A stretch of DNA of 64,000 bases from Cristatella mucedo. Lineage: Eukaryota > Bryozoa > Phylactolaemata > Cristatellidae. A program made the translations under genes and the position numbers. The notes below the pieces were generated by a model. It did no database searches and was not told the DNA's origin. It worked only from the letters and a program-made list of their open reading frames with translations. Shown in pieces: positions 1 through 40,000 of the stretch (the first letter of the stretch is position 1; every line of letters begins with the position of its first letter). Location of the stretch: positions 1,338,501 through 1,402,500 of the forward strand of contig WPIO01000032.1 of NCBI GenBank assembly GCA_009760855.2, in the 5' to 3' direction.

Positions 1-2530
1 GATCATTGTTCGTTCTCGTTTACTGTTCCTACTCCCTCGTACGTACAGGGCAATGTCGAATTTGCCAAACGACGTAACTTACAAAGTATTGACATGGACA
101 AGTTTTTTAAATCTGTTTGTGATGCAGGTCTTCTTAATCAGCATTCAGACTCGACCGGAAGCCTCGATACCCTCACTGATGCAGTGAACATGACACGCAG
201 GAGTGCTCTTGACAAGCATGCTCCAGTTCATTCTATCCGTGTACAGTCGTGGAGATTCCTTTCAATCTACACAACACTTCAAAAGATGCGCGTGTTAAGC
301 GCAGGTTCGAACGTCTTTTCAAGAAATTGAGGTCTGATGCAGATCTAGTCTGTCAAAGAATTCCTTTGAGTTTACACCCGGAAGCTTAAAAAGCCGGCTT
401 CTTTTTTCACTCGAAAATCGAATTCCTGCCAGTCAGACCCAAACTTTATAAAACGGTAAACAATTTACTGGCCAATGGTGATAAGTCTGACTCCCCAAAT
501 ATTAACGGCTCAGCCGAAAAGTTTTCAGCCTTTACTGAAAAATTGAGCACACTCGTTCCTCCATAAAGCCCCAACCGAGTAAAGCAATTGTGGAGTCGCA
601 TCCTGTGACCTTCCAAAGATTTTCCGAGGTTTCTGCATGCGACGTGGTTACCTTGATAAGGTCTTGTATTGATAAAAAGAGCCCATCTCCCGAAGACCCC
701 ATACCATCATTTCTGTGGTCTTCACTGTCTAATCAACTTAGTCCTGCCGTAACCGATATTTTTAATGCTTCTTTGGAAAAAGGGGTCGAACCCAAGCCCT
801 TCAAATCGGCAATCGTTAGACCCATACTTAAAAAGCCTGGATTAGATACAGAGGTCCTTGTAAACTATCACCCAGTTTCCCTTCTTGTCAGATTCTTGAA
901 AAAATTGTTGCTAAGCAGCTGGTTGAACATATTGAAAATAATGAAATGTCAGAAACATTTCAATCAGAGTTCAAGAGGCAGCACTCCACTGGAACTGCTC
1001 TCCTTCGTGTAAGCAATGACATTCTACGTAGCAACGACGACGGGAACGTCACTGCCCTAGCTCTGCTAGATCTGTCTACTGCCTTCGACACCATTGATCA
1101 CGATGTTCTGCTTGAATGATTGAGAACAACGATCGGTCTGGCAACGAGGTACTGGCGTGGTTTAAATCGTACTTGTCTGATCGTGTTCAATCCGTGATGC
1201 GTGGGGGTCAGGCGTCACACACGAGAGGGGTCACCTGTAGAGTCCCTCAAGGGTCTGTACTCGGTCCCTTGCTGTTTTCCATTTATATACAACCTCTGGG
1301 AAAAGTGATTATTATCCTTACAAACCACCGTCCAGTTTTCGCTTCCTTTTTATCTTGAAAAATTTGTCGTTAAGCAGCTGGTAGTACGTATTGAAAGAAA
1401 GAAATGCCAAGAAACATTAGAATCGGGGTTCAAGAGACAGCACTCGACTGAAACTGCTCTCCTTCATGCTAGCAATAACATTCTATGCGGCAACGATGAC
1501 CGGACTGTCCCTGCCCTAGCTCTGCTACATCTACCAGCTGCCTTCGACACCATTGATCACGATGTCCTACTTTAACGATTGAGAATAGTCAGTGTGGCAT
1601 ACGAGGCACTGGCGTGGTTTAAATCATACTTGTCTGATCGTGTTCAATCCGTGTCGGGTGGGGGTCAGGTCTCAAACCACGAGACCGGTCACCTGTGGAG
1701 TCCCTCAAGGGTCCGTCATCGGTCCCTTGCTGTTCTACATTAATACTGATCGACTGGGAAAAGTGATTCAGGTCTATAGAATAGTATATCACTTTTATGC
1801 TTGCGATACGCAGCCGTATTTGTCATTCAAACCGTCGGACTCCGCCGCAGCAACTGATAAACTGAATGCTTGCCTTGCCGACATCCGATCCTTGATGTCG
1901 GAAAATTTCTTGAAACATAAAGACGATAAAACCGAACTGCTGCTCATAGTACACACTCAGCATGTGGCTGGATTAGTAGGCTTTGGTATTCCAATGGGTG
2001 ATGCTGTTATGCTACCATCACCACGTGCTCGAAATTTAGGTGTTTTCGACAGCTGCCTAACAGTTCTTAGGCTGATCCACAAGGCCTGCCACGACTGTGC
2101 TACTCCATATCTAGCTAAACTGCTGCACCAGTTTCAGCCTCCTCGTGCACTCGGGTCCTGTATGGACAATACATTAGCTGTTCTATTCCTCCTCTGCAAG
2201 ACAATTGGCGACAGAAGCTTCGGCTCTGCAGGTTCTACCTAGACTGGAACTTGCTTCCAAGATATTTTCGCAACGACAACCAGTCTCCTGCTGCCGACTG
2301 AGGGACATTTTTTCCAGCCGTCCTGAGCTGCTACTTCCATGCTACTCACTACCTCAACTGCTCTCCTGACTCTGCTGTGCTTCCCACGTTCTCTTTGTTG
2401 CGTGAGACGAAGTCTGTTGGCTACCGAATGGGTACCGAAAGCCGCTTAGGCTGTGAGTTCGCTATAAAAACTCTCCTGCGAAACACCCACATAGTCTTTG
2501 TGGAGTTACAGACTGAGATATACATTACAA
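1..2530 (+). mobile_element. Degraded non-LTR retrotransposon (LINE family A, CR1/L2-like)
   Basis: The stretch from 94 to 330 resembles the linker between endonuclease and reverse transcriptase in CR1/L2-like LINEs (DKHAPV motif). From 590 to 1358 lie broken reverse transcriptase pieces with AFDTIDH near 1080 and [12 protein letters not shown] near 1245. From about 1360 to 2242 the same RT region occurs again, with AFDTIDH near 1545, [12 protein letters not shown] near 1700 and an ADD-box region near 1795. That box reads YACDTQPY, so one catalytic Asp is lost. Several frameshifts and stops make the element non-functional. The 3' end near 2400-2527 matches the reverse complement of copies at 40434 and 45205. 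The element may begin before the window. Confidence 0.85.
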
Positions 2531-2593
2531 CGTGAAAGGCTGCCATCACTTACGCTTTAGCCTGCAATGCATGCAGGTTCGGACGATTTTGGC

Positions 2594-2599
2594 TTTATT
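2594..2599 (-). promoter_or_regulatory. Candidate polyadenylation signal of DHX16
   Basis: AATAAA on the minus strand, about 300 nt past the DHX16 stop codon. It is the best-placed canonical hexamer I see in the 3' flank. It lies just beyond the LINE A 3' end, so the 3' UTR would occupy about 2590-2899. Confidence 0.5.
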
Positions 2600-2899
2600 T
2601 TGAGCGTCAGGAACCCAAAGCCGAGCTCAATGCAAGGTACGAAAGGTTGAAACAATTTGTATACAAAATATAACTTGCTCTACCATATGTATAGCCTAAA
2701 GGCTCTCAGAGCCCACATATTAGCAGTGTCAATGTATTTACACACATTTTCAGGAACGTGTGCTTTATACAAAACTGGCTGTTTACAATATGAAACAACA
2801 AGCATTTTACTAACTAAAACTAACATGGTGCACTCCCTATAAACGACCCCTTGGCATTACAGCAGAGGTCCGGACTGGATGCCTGAAGACGCGAATGGG

Positions 2900-29503
<26,604 letters not shown>

Positions 29504-29774
29504 GACGCTCAGCAACTTGATGCTTATCTGCAAACAGAACACAGTTGAGAGAGGTCCGCGCAACAGCAGCCGGTTATAGCTGAAAGATCACACCACAAGA
29601 GGTGTGCGAATATTGTCATGGCAGCACAAGATGACCTAGCTCATGCATGATCAGTTCAGCCAGGACCACATCGAGTCTCCGGCAATGTATACACTAAGCA
29701 AGAGGTTTGGGAATTCCACTGCCAAGAAATTACACGGACTACTGAATTATAGGGATTCAAAACAGCATCAGCTT

Positions 29775-29915
29775 GTCTGGAGCGTTGTTTGGTTCAGGGG
29801 TGAGATGCCTGCGTTTACCGATCACGGTAGTGGGCTTGAGCCAAGCTGCCGTAAAGTAAAAAGCCCGAATGAGGATTAAGTTCTCTTAGGGTGCTATGCA
29901 AATGAATTTGGTTTT
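29775..29915 (+). mobile_element. SINE1 copy
   Basis: A decayed head (GTTTGGTTCAGGGGTGAGAT) and box B region (GTAGTGGGCTTGAGCC) precede the tail GATTAAGTTCTCTTAGGGTG and CTATGCAAATGAATTTG. It lies about 270 bp upstream of the DHX16 start codon. Confidence 0.75.
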
Positions 29916-30198
29916 ACATATGCACACACTCACGAGCATGAACACCTCGCACCACACAACAGACACACATTTCCACAATACTGACTTCAGTGGTAACCAC
30001 CAGTCTTTTGGCAAATACTGTGTGAGCACGTGTCTTCCAGTAACTATATAAAGCCACTGAGGCAAAATGGTTTTTACTGTTCACAATAGCACTAGCTTAG
30101 GGCAGTGCTGCTGCATCGTGGGAGAAGTCGTCTGCCGTGTGGGAGAAGTTGTCTGCGCTCGAGAGTGGCTGCGCCATAGGAACAACTGGGGGGTGGGA

Positions 30199-30219
30199 CG
30201 GGGGGGGGGGGGGGGGGGT
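30199..30219 (+). repeat. G-homopolymer tract
   Basis: About 20 consecutive G residues on the plus strand, preceded by GGGGGGTGGGACG. The tract could form a G-quadruplex but is also prone to sequencing error. Confidence 0.9.
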
Positions 30220-30339
30220 AATTCCAACGCCAAGGACTAGGATAATACTCCCATTACTTTAGTATAAATATTTTTTCGAAATGCTATTTACCCCTAGTAT
30301 ATGCTAATTCCCAAGGCCTATATGCGAGTTTCGTAATAT

Positions 30340-30420
30340 TATTATTAATACGTCCTCTGAATAGCACCCTAAGAGAAGTTAATCTCTATCCAGATGCTTT
30401 ACAACTCCTGCTACAGAACC
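30340..30420 (-). mobile_element. LINE B/SINE1 tail fragment
   Basis: ATTATTATTAATACGTCCTC, then TAGCACCCTAAGAGAAGTTA and ATCTCTATCCAGATGCTTTA, match the shared 3' tail in reverse orientation. No SINE head follows, so it is either a LINE B tail or a truncated SINE. Confidence 0.6.
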
Positions 30421-31801
30421 AATAATGAAAGATTAGTTACGTGCAAGGTATGAGTTAGGTATGATGCCTAGCTCAGCATGCTAATGCAAACATGAAGATT
30501 TCCTTCCAATGTGCATTCATAGGTATGGGTACTTACTTATGTCACGAAATTTGCTGATGTTATCATATGAAATAATTGACACAAGATGCTTTTTAGTGCG
30601 ATTACATCAACTAACATTCAAAGATCTGTTTCTATCAAGGACACATACGTGCAGACTAGCAACTATTGTTTTCAACCATTTAAGCTTAGCAAATTCAAGA
30701 AGTTAAGTCAAATATTGACACAATCTGTGTAATTATGAATTTAGTAAAATATCATTAATGGTAGTCAAGATTACATTAATTTTTCACTTCATGTTTATTC
30801 ATGGTGATAAGCAGGTCTCGACTAAAGGCATTTCATTGAAGACTACTTATGGCCACCGGTTAGCGAGACCGCTGGCTAGTGTCATGCACTGAATATTTAA
30901 TGTAATGGGTATGATCTACATTGGCACCCTATCAAGTAGCGTACCGACTTCAAGATTGGCGCACACTGTTAGATCTGTTAAATTCTGTTGCTCAGGCCTC
31001 TATAATATGCCTAATCAGACTTTCCGTCGCATGCATTGCGCCAACGACGACACCGTCTTAGAAAAGCACTATATATACTGTACTATAAATAAGCTATTGC
31101 ACTACATATAAAGCACTATTATAGATTGTATATTACGGATGATACGACAGGTGTCTTAGGGCCGAATCGCTAAGGCTTATAACAGCTCGCACTCTGCGCT
31201 AGAACTCACCGACTAGCAGACCATTGCTCTAAGAAAGTGAGCGCGTTGTGCATAATTATACATCGTGCTGCTCATAAGCATCGGCTTATAGCGGCTATTT
31301 CATGAGCACTCGGCTCTAATTCAGCGGCCAGCTCATCGTTCGTAATCCAGGTTCAGTGGTTAAGCTCGCCATAATCGCATGGCATAGCAGCGAGGTGACA
31401 ATCGCATACAAACACAAAAAAATTAGGCTAAAGAAAGGAAAAATCTAGCCGCGTAAACGGCTACTCACACGTGATGTGTGCAACCAATTAGGAAAGGGGC
31501 TTTAGAATCAGTGGCACAAAGTAAGCGATATTAAGAACCTCCTGCAGGCGATAGTCCGAATGGGGAACGCCATTGCCACCACTACCGGTAACTGCAGAAT
31601 GTCGTACTAAGTTCACTCGAGGATAAAATAAAGAATGCATGTAATTAATTTAAATAAAAACTATTTAAAGAGATTTTAAATGTGTATCGGATAGCTACAG
31701 ATTGCACCAAGATCCTGGAGGTTACTGGCAATTACACGATTTCCGGTTGCGGGACCGAGGACTTCCTGCGTTGTCTGGTGTGTCGGCTGCTTCCGGCGAA
31801 G

Positions 31802-34800
31802 ATGATACACAGCTTATTTATCGTAAATAAGTCTGGGTATGTGTACCTGATCTGCGTATATTGGCTGCATTCAATAGGAAGCCTCGTAGTTGGTCGCGTG
31901 CTAAGGTCGTCATTTGCCCAGTGTGCTACTCCGATTGGACTACGTGAGGGCCGCTTGCCCCCTCCCGGTTCCCTCCACCCCTCTGCGAACGTCGGCTCGT
32001 GCGGATGCTGATCGCAAGATCGCTTCCGTGTCAGGGAAAGAATTAGTTTTTTTTTGAATCCAAGCACCTCATTATCATGTCGCGGAAATGAGCGCTAGCT
32101 GCTAGCCAGTGCGAGGGGTGTGGCCTCAGGTGGTGCCTCTCACTGTCGCAGCGCACGAGCGGCAGCCGTTCGTCGGTCTAGGCGATACTGTTCTCGATTT
32201 AAACTAAAAATATTTTGAATGCTTTTGCAACTGTTGAGCTGCTGTTTAATCTTGGAGGTCTTGCTGTGTTTTATTGCTCACGAAACTGGTTTTCACGAAA
32301 GCCTTCCCGCTGGTAAGTCACCGTTCTGAATGCGGTCTACCTAGTTTTTGGTTTCCAAGTCTGTAACTCCATCAGAAAGCCACTTCGGCCAAGTCGGCTT
32401 TTCGCTGGGATTTTTCATAGTACCTAAAGCCTAAGTGGGTTTTGCTGCACATTAGATAGCCAAAAAACTTCATTCACTAGCAAAAAACAAAGTGAGAGAC
32501 ACAGCTGTGTCAGGAGGACATGCGACACAGTGCATGACGGTCGGAAAGGATTTGCCAGAGTTGGAAGCAGGAGGCAAGATTTCATTGCCTTAGAATTAAA
32601 TGATTTACCCAGGCTACGATCCTCAGAGCAAGAGTTTCTGTCACCAATAGTCTTGTGTAGAAAGAATAGAGAAGCTAATCCATTGTCTTGAGGGCACATA
32701 AGGGCGCCAGGAGGATGAAGCTGGTGTAGCAGTTCATCGAGGTATTAAGGACAATGTAATGTGGGCCTTGCATGTCAAAGTAAGAAGTTTGCTTTGTATA
32801 TGTTGATCGACAGGATGTCACTGCAGCTCCTTTGGTAAAGGTGATGCATTTGGCTGCATTTTGGGACGTATTAACCAACCTTCCAGCCATAGTCATCAGC
32901 AGCTGTAGAGACTTGATAGAATTTTTTGTAGCCCTGCCATTTTTGAAGCACAGTAGTCCCTCGCACTAAATTGAAATCTCTTGACGACCGGGCCTTCATT
33001 TCGTATTCACCACAAATATGGAGCTTGCTCCCAGCTTCTGCCATCACCAGCTTTGACTTTGCTGCTTCATTTAAGGCTCGACTAAAGGCACATCTGTTCT
33101 GCTCAACTTTCCCGGTGCCCAAGTGAACGTCATTTTTGTTCTTGTGCGCCCACTTGCTTAATTGTAAATGATCCAGTGCATTTTCTTTTGTTCTTTTGCA
33201 CCCTTGTCTAAGTGTGATCGCTTGCATGTCATTAGCTGTTGTTTAGTGTAATTTGGCTTTTACTTATTGATCTCCAGATTTTAATGCACAAATTCTTATC
33301 CGATTTGGCAGGGATATATTTATGGAAAAGCACTGGCGAAGTGTCATACCAAAGTCGATTTGTGACTACTTTTTTGATGCCCAGAGGAAGGTAAGGCTAT
33401 TGATGCGGCTGTCCTTCGAGTAGCTGGGATGGGGTGGGGATTCTCAAAGAGCGCTGCACGCTGCCCGTGCGCAGCTGCTACCGGTCTAGCTGTTATGCAT
33501 TATCTTAGCAAGAATGCCTGCAAGCGCCTGCTTCGGGTAAACGCCTGCACTGCTTATCCTCTCTGTCAGCCGATCGAGCTCGCTCATTCTGCTGCAGGCG
33601 TCTAGTCCAGAAGACGTTCCCCCGGTTATAGCCTGCCCACACCACTACCTGATAAATGTTTATCGAAGCAAAATCTACTTGGTGGCTGTGGTTATGTCGG
33701 AAGTGCCGCCCACTTTTGTCATCGAATTCCTTCATCGCGTACTGGACGTCTTCACTGACTACTTTGGCGAGTGTACCGAAACCATGATCAAGGAGCAATA
33801 TGTGATTGTGTACGAGGTAGGAGTGTAACCGGCTGCTATTTGCCCACGATGTGTGCTGCTCTGGGCGGTATGCTTGCTGCACCCTGCCTTCCGCTCGTTT
33901 TTGAAACCTATTCCTCTCTCATCGCTGTATTTGTTTTGTCTCTGGTTTCGTCTTCGGGTGACACGTCTGATGCAATTGTATTGTCAGTTTTACCCTAGGC
34001 TTTCTTCTTTCAGCTTTTAGATGAGCTGCTAGACAACGGATTCCCTCTTGTCACAGAGGTCAATATTTTAAAGGAGCTTATCAAGCCTCCCAATATCTTG
34101 CGCTCTCTTCAGGACACCGTGTTGGGCAAGTCATCCAAGTAAGCTCGTTTCGCTTGATATCCGCAGCTCATTTGCGTGCCAACACAATTCTGCTGGAAGA
34201 AAGAATTTTTGAATGTCATTATCAGGCCTGGTTTGCCTAGGATAGTTTGGCAATTGTGCATTCTCTTGCCTAATTTATGTGCAGATCATTTTAAGCTAGC
34301 CCCCTCTTACTGGAAGACTTACTAGCCGCGTGATCTTGTCATAGAAAACAAAGTCAGATGATTGCAGGCCAGCGTATTATGCTATTTGCAGCTTTCACTA
34401 AGCGCCACGGGTACTGCTACCTGTTTAGACTTGAAACTCTATAAGTTCGGGCTTGAAATAAAAAATTCTCTGCTCTTGAAGTTCAGGTGTACTTATCAGG
34501 TATACTGTAGCAGGTTGCTTATCCTTCGATGACTGAGCGATTGTCAAACTTGAAAGGACCGGCACCCTTTGAAATTCGGTGATTCTATTAGGGTGCCCTG
34601 CATACTTTCATTCCACTGCCAGCCAGAAATCCAAATGACGTGGCTGAATTCCCTATAGCAGAAAATCAGCCTAATCTAATGTTGGCCGATCACTTCGCTC
34701 CGTGTCTTGCTTGTAGTGTGCTTTGCTCAAAAAGTTACGATGCAGCAGGTGGCTTTAGCTAGCAGGTACTTGCGTGTGTATTCATAGTTTTCCCAGCCAA

Positions 34801-36991
34801 GCTTTCAGCCACTCACTTCTAGCAAACATTTAATACCTCGGGTGTAATAATTGTGTTTAATAACTTGGTATCTTTTATGCCAAGTTCACTGTACAGCAGT
34901 TGTGGAGCAAAGTATTTTTGGGCCAAACTGCTATTTCAGAAGGTCATATCAAATTGGTTATGGCAGCACCGAATTTTAATGCACCCGCTATGCTGAAAGC
35001 TGCTTTTGTAATTCCCTATGCCAATAATATAATTAATAGGTTTTTTGTAAGGCATCCACTGGAGTAAACAGGAGGTCGGATAGGTAGCCTAGTGCAAGGG
35101 AGTGAAGCGATATGTGTGCCAGAGGGCAGTTGGCTTGATTCTTAACTAGGAGCCAGCAAATCTCAGACAGTAGTAGTATGATGTTGCAGCCATGCTTTCA
35201 GGGACAGACCGGTCAAGCTGCTGTTTTTTATACAAGTTTTAGACGATTAAGGGCATGGGCCAGGAGTCCTGAAGAAAGGGAATTGCAGCAATCTGTGCCC
35301 ATCTTGCCATTTCTTTCAAAAGTGTCACAGCTATGATATTGTTGTCATCTTGGTTTAATGCTGTTTAATGCTGTGTTCAATTGTTTACTTAATAATAGTA
35401 CTTGGCATATCGACACCGTAGCACGATCTGTAGCAAGCTTGGCGCTACTTATATGCAAGCAACTATGTTTGCTAGTGCGGTTGATTGTTGTGGTCAATGC
35501 AGTTAGTCTGTGATACTTTTTCAAGGGTCAGCTTCAGCATACGAAGCAGCAAAACCATAGGCATCTACTAATCGGTTTTGCTAGCTGCTGCTGTTGTAGG
35601 TATAGGGAAACTTAAGCCACGTGAGCGATGTACGCAGCAAATAATAAGAGATATGACCTATTTTGCTCATCCTGAGAGTCCGTTGTCCCAATCCCCATAA
35701 AATTGGATTTGAATAGACATCTAAAAATGGCATTACCACCTTCTGCTCTGCATTCAACGCATGAGTCCCATGTCATTACATGTCTGGCTACGGGTTTCCA
35801 GATGATCAAGTATGATCGTGTTTGCTTGTTGTTGTTTCGAGAGCATTACGGCAGTACTGCTGCATGTCTTGTGCATGTTTCTGCCCAGTGTCGCGAGTCG
35901 GGTATCACTTACAGAACATTCCAGGGTACCGAAGGGGGCTGCCTGCGCCAAACTAACACCTTATAATAATAGTGCCACCAGAGAGCTTAATCTCTTACCT
36001 GTACCATTGTTGCTAACGGCAACACACTCATTCTGCCAGAATAGCTACTAATTTTACTGATCAATCCTCTCGTTCTCCCATCAGAACTGCTGCCAATATC
36101 TCTAACCTAATATGATTAGTTTTGGAGCTTGAAACTTAGCCCTGGGGGCCTTTGAGGCACCATCACACTGAGGTTGTAATTGGAAGGGGGTTACCTGGGG
36201 AGGGTAGCACGACAGCTCCAGGCTAAAGGGCGCTCTAGTTCTGAGCCGTCACTTGCGGTAGGGCTGTCAGTGCAGAATCTTTGCTAATGCTTTGGAATTC
36301 CTAGAACTTCTAGTTTTGTGTGTGTATAAATCAGCTCTATCGGCCAATAAGTATTCGTGACCTGGTACCTTGGGGCAGCTGGTGAGCAGGCCCACGAGCA
36401 GAGGCCTCTGCCCTCCACGTGGCCTTGCAGGGCTGGCCGAGTGTCCACCCCCCCAGTCGCACTAGCTCTCGCCACCGAGCAAAAGTGTCTGGCCAGCTGC
36501 CCGCTGAAAGCAAGGTGCGAGAAAGTAGTGCCTGTTCTTTCGGCAGACGGGCAACAGTGATCGATCGGCATACTTCGAGAACCGCTGGCTGCTAGTTTCA
36601 GGACCCATGCACAGTGGCCGCCATGGCAGCGTAGTGGCTCCAAGATGTGCCGGGCAGAGCTGCCATCGCTTGGGATTTTTTCCATTTCCAGTCAGCTGCT
36701 TTGTGCTGGGCTGTTGGGCTGTGCTTACTCGACATTCCATTGTTTTTAATTTAACAATTCACCATATCATCTCGAGAGAGGATAGATCTAAGCGTGCAGC
36801 AAAAGCTTCTATTGACCATCTCAACTGTTGATGATGCGAGGCTGCTTGAGCAGTATGTATATGTATTTGTGTGTGTGTGTGTGTGCTTGTATATCCTTGT
36901 GTGTGCATGCGTGGTTGTGTTTGCTTGTGTGTCGTGCCTGTGTTTTTTCGTGAGCGTGTGTGTGTGCGTGTGTGCGTGTGTGCGTGTGTGC

Positions 36992-37058
<67 letters not shown>

Positions 37059-40000
37059 AGTGTGTGTGTGTCTGTGTGTGTCTCTGTGTGTGTATATATG
37101 TGTGTGTGCGTGCACGCGTATGCCCGCAGCCGTCTTATGGGCAAGACTTGGGAAAGGAAGGTTTTTGCATGCGCTAGCCTCAGCCGAATCACTTTTTCTA
37201 GCATGGGTGCTGTGCTCCCTACTGGTCAGCTGTCCAATGTGCCGTGGAGGAGAGCCGGAGTCAAGTATGCAAACAATGAAGCGTACTTCGACGTCGTCGA
37301 GGAAATCGATGCCATCATTGATAAATCAGGCGGCACGGTGACTTGTGAAATCCAAGGCTACGTACGTGCAGACCAGCTTTGCTCGGGCTTCATTCGATTC
37401 AGTCGGTCCTTCCTAAGTGTATCCGCTTGTGCTGATTGGTGTCCGCCATGCGCACAGGTGGATGCTTCTGTCCGGCTCACCGGCATGCCCGATTTGACTA
37501 TGTCCTTTATCAATCCGCGCCTGCTGGACGACGTCAGCTTTCACCCATGTGTGCGCTATAAGCGATGGGAGGTGCGTATCTCGTTGCGCCCGCTGCTGTT
37601 GCTAGCTGCAGCTATCACAGCGTTGTGGCGCTTCGGGCGGGGTAGAGGTATCGTATAGCTTATTGTCAGTGTTGCTGTGCCGTCTTGGGTGTGCTGGTGC
37701 TCACAGGCCGAATGATAATCTCTCTACGAATAATGACACTCTCGTTTGTCATATCATGGACAAACCGAAAGGTGTGGTATCTTTGCCGGTTGCATTTGCC
37801 TCTTATTGCTCTCTCCTGGCGGTGCGTGGCGGACCAGGTAAATTCAGAGCCGGTGCCGCTTGCCCGGTGCTTGCATCTGCTTGCCTCAGCCTCGCCCCAC
37901 TTTGGTGCACGTGTCTCAAGGTGACGAAAGCTTGTCATGTACGTGTCGCAACTTTGGGGTGCACACATTTTTTCATCATTTATTTCAGGCTGAAAAGGTT
38001 TTGTCATTTGTGCCCCCCGATGGCAATTTCCGGCTGTTGTCCTACTTCGTTGGAACCCAAAAGTATGGCTTGCAAATGCTGCTTGCTGGTGCTGCTGCCC
38101 ACTCGTTTCGTCTGCTGTAGCTTTTGTTTACGCCCAGCCTTCTCAGGGACTGACATGGCACAGAGCGACATCTGCTTTGTCTTTGCAGCAACATTGCCAT
38201 ACCGCTTTACATACGTCACAGCATCGTTTTAAGGGAAGGATCAGCCGGTCGCTTTGAAGTTACGATTGGCCCCAAAACTACCATGGGCAAGGCTGTAAGT
38301 GGCCAGAATGCAGACAGATATAATAAACGGTGTGCCTGCATTGTTGAGGTGGGCAGGTGCGGCTTAAAGGTACCGCTGTTGCTCCTATGTGGCCGTTTGC
38401 AGTCGACTTCTTCGTTGTGTGACAACGAACAAGCCTTGCAAGCGGCCGACATGGATTGATTGCGTGCCTGCCCCCGCCGCCACCTCCCTTCTTAGGTGAT
38501 ACCGGGTCAGAGCCTGCGCAGCGATTGGCTCTCACACTCGCGGCTGCTTGTCTAGCAGCCGGCGCTCGGTGATTCAATGGGTCTAGTGAAGTGGGATGCC
38601 TCAGGTGCACATGTAGAACCAAGAAAAAATACCCTTTTTTTGCATTGTGGCCGAAGGGTGCAAGTGTCGGACACTCTGCCACGGGTTTCTTTTAAAAAGC
38701 GAAGTCGATCCAGCCATGTGAGTTATGCGAAGCATTTCCCCTTCTTGGAAGGTCGGTAGTTGCAGCTGTTTGCTCACACGTCCTTTACAGCAATACTTCA
38801 TATCAGAGCCAGCCCTTTTCAGCCTGGGCAGGGCAGCAAAAATGGCACATGCTTATAAATTTGCCGTATGCTTGCTACTGTAGCCAAATAATTCTTAATG
38901 TCCAGAATAGACATGATGACCCTGTAAGTTTTTTGGACAGAGTAAATGTCCGTTTTTGGTACAATCTGGGAGATGGCCAGCACTTGGTCTGTGACTGCGG
39001 TATGTATAGCTGTTCTCGAAGTATGTTTAATGTACACCCAGAAACAATTTAAATGCTTTTATGAATTTCCTTTATAATGTTCATAATAATGGCCCTGATC
39101 AAGTTTGTTGTTTCCCGGCAGCAAAGCCTGTCCTGCTGCTGCTGTCACGCGACTGACGGATCCGGCCTCCGTTTAGTCACGTGACCGACTGCCTCCCTCC
39201 AATAGGTCCCTTACACTGTGTGAGACGAGTCACAAATAATAGAAAAGAAGGACTGTTGTAAAGGAGTCTGAGGCGAACAGGCAGAAGCTGAAGGTGAACA
39301 TGCAGGAGCTGAAAGCGCATGCGTCTGCCTACTATGCCTGCCACTACTTGCCTGCTATTTTGACTGTATTATGGAGTCTATGTGTTCCGCAGTCTAGTGC
39401 TTTGACGAGTGGGGCCTGCCAAATGACCAAGTCATGATTTGATGCTTCAGAATCCTGTCGAAGGTCGGTCCTTCGTGATTGCCATTGCTGCGCTCTGCCC
39501 TGTCTGCTAGTAGTGTGCGCGATGTGTTGACCCGCGCCAGCGTCGGCGCTGTACCTGGTCCCAGCAGCTTTGCCTTTGATCCTAGCTCGCTGCCTTCGGG
39601 CTTGTCCAGCTGCGCCCGCGCTGTGATTAGCGTGACCAGGCCAAGCTCGGGTTTCCAGGTGGAGCGCGTGGTCCTTGAGGTGCCCTTTCCAAAATCGGTC
39701 CTCAACGCTACCCTGACGCCAAGCCAAGGAAGTTACTCCTTCGAACCTACCACGAAGGTGATGGTATGGGAAGTTGGAACGATAGATCCGCAGCGGCTGC
39801 CATCGCTCAAGGGTTCGGTAAGTGGTGGCGTTGCCGCTTGCGAGCGACGCTGGACAATGCTCGCTCGAAGCCTGCCGGCGCTGCCATGTTGCGCTGGCTA
39901 ACCAGCATCTGTGCTGATTATCTCCCCACTGCGGGCATGAGTGGGCTTGCAGCGTATGCACAGGTGTGCATGCATGCGTGCGTGTGTGTGGGTGTGCTAG

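Larger units (their letters stand above)
29504..31801. other. Divergent intergenic region between DHX16 and AP3M
   Basis: This 2.3-kb region must hold both promoters and 5' UTRs. It contains a SINE1 (29775-29915), a G-tract (30199-30219) and a LINE B tail (30340-30420). I see no TATA box at a convincing position for either gene. The rest is unassigned. Confidence 0.6.

Noticed and set aside
36759-37341. Long open frames over the (TG)n tract
   Set aside because: Repeat translations. The real coding part is AP3M exon 5, from 37202.
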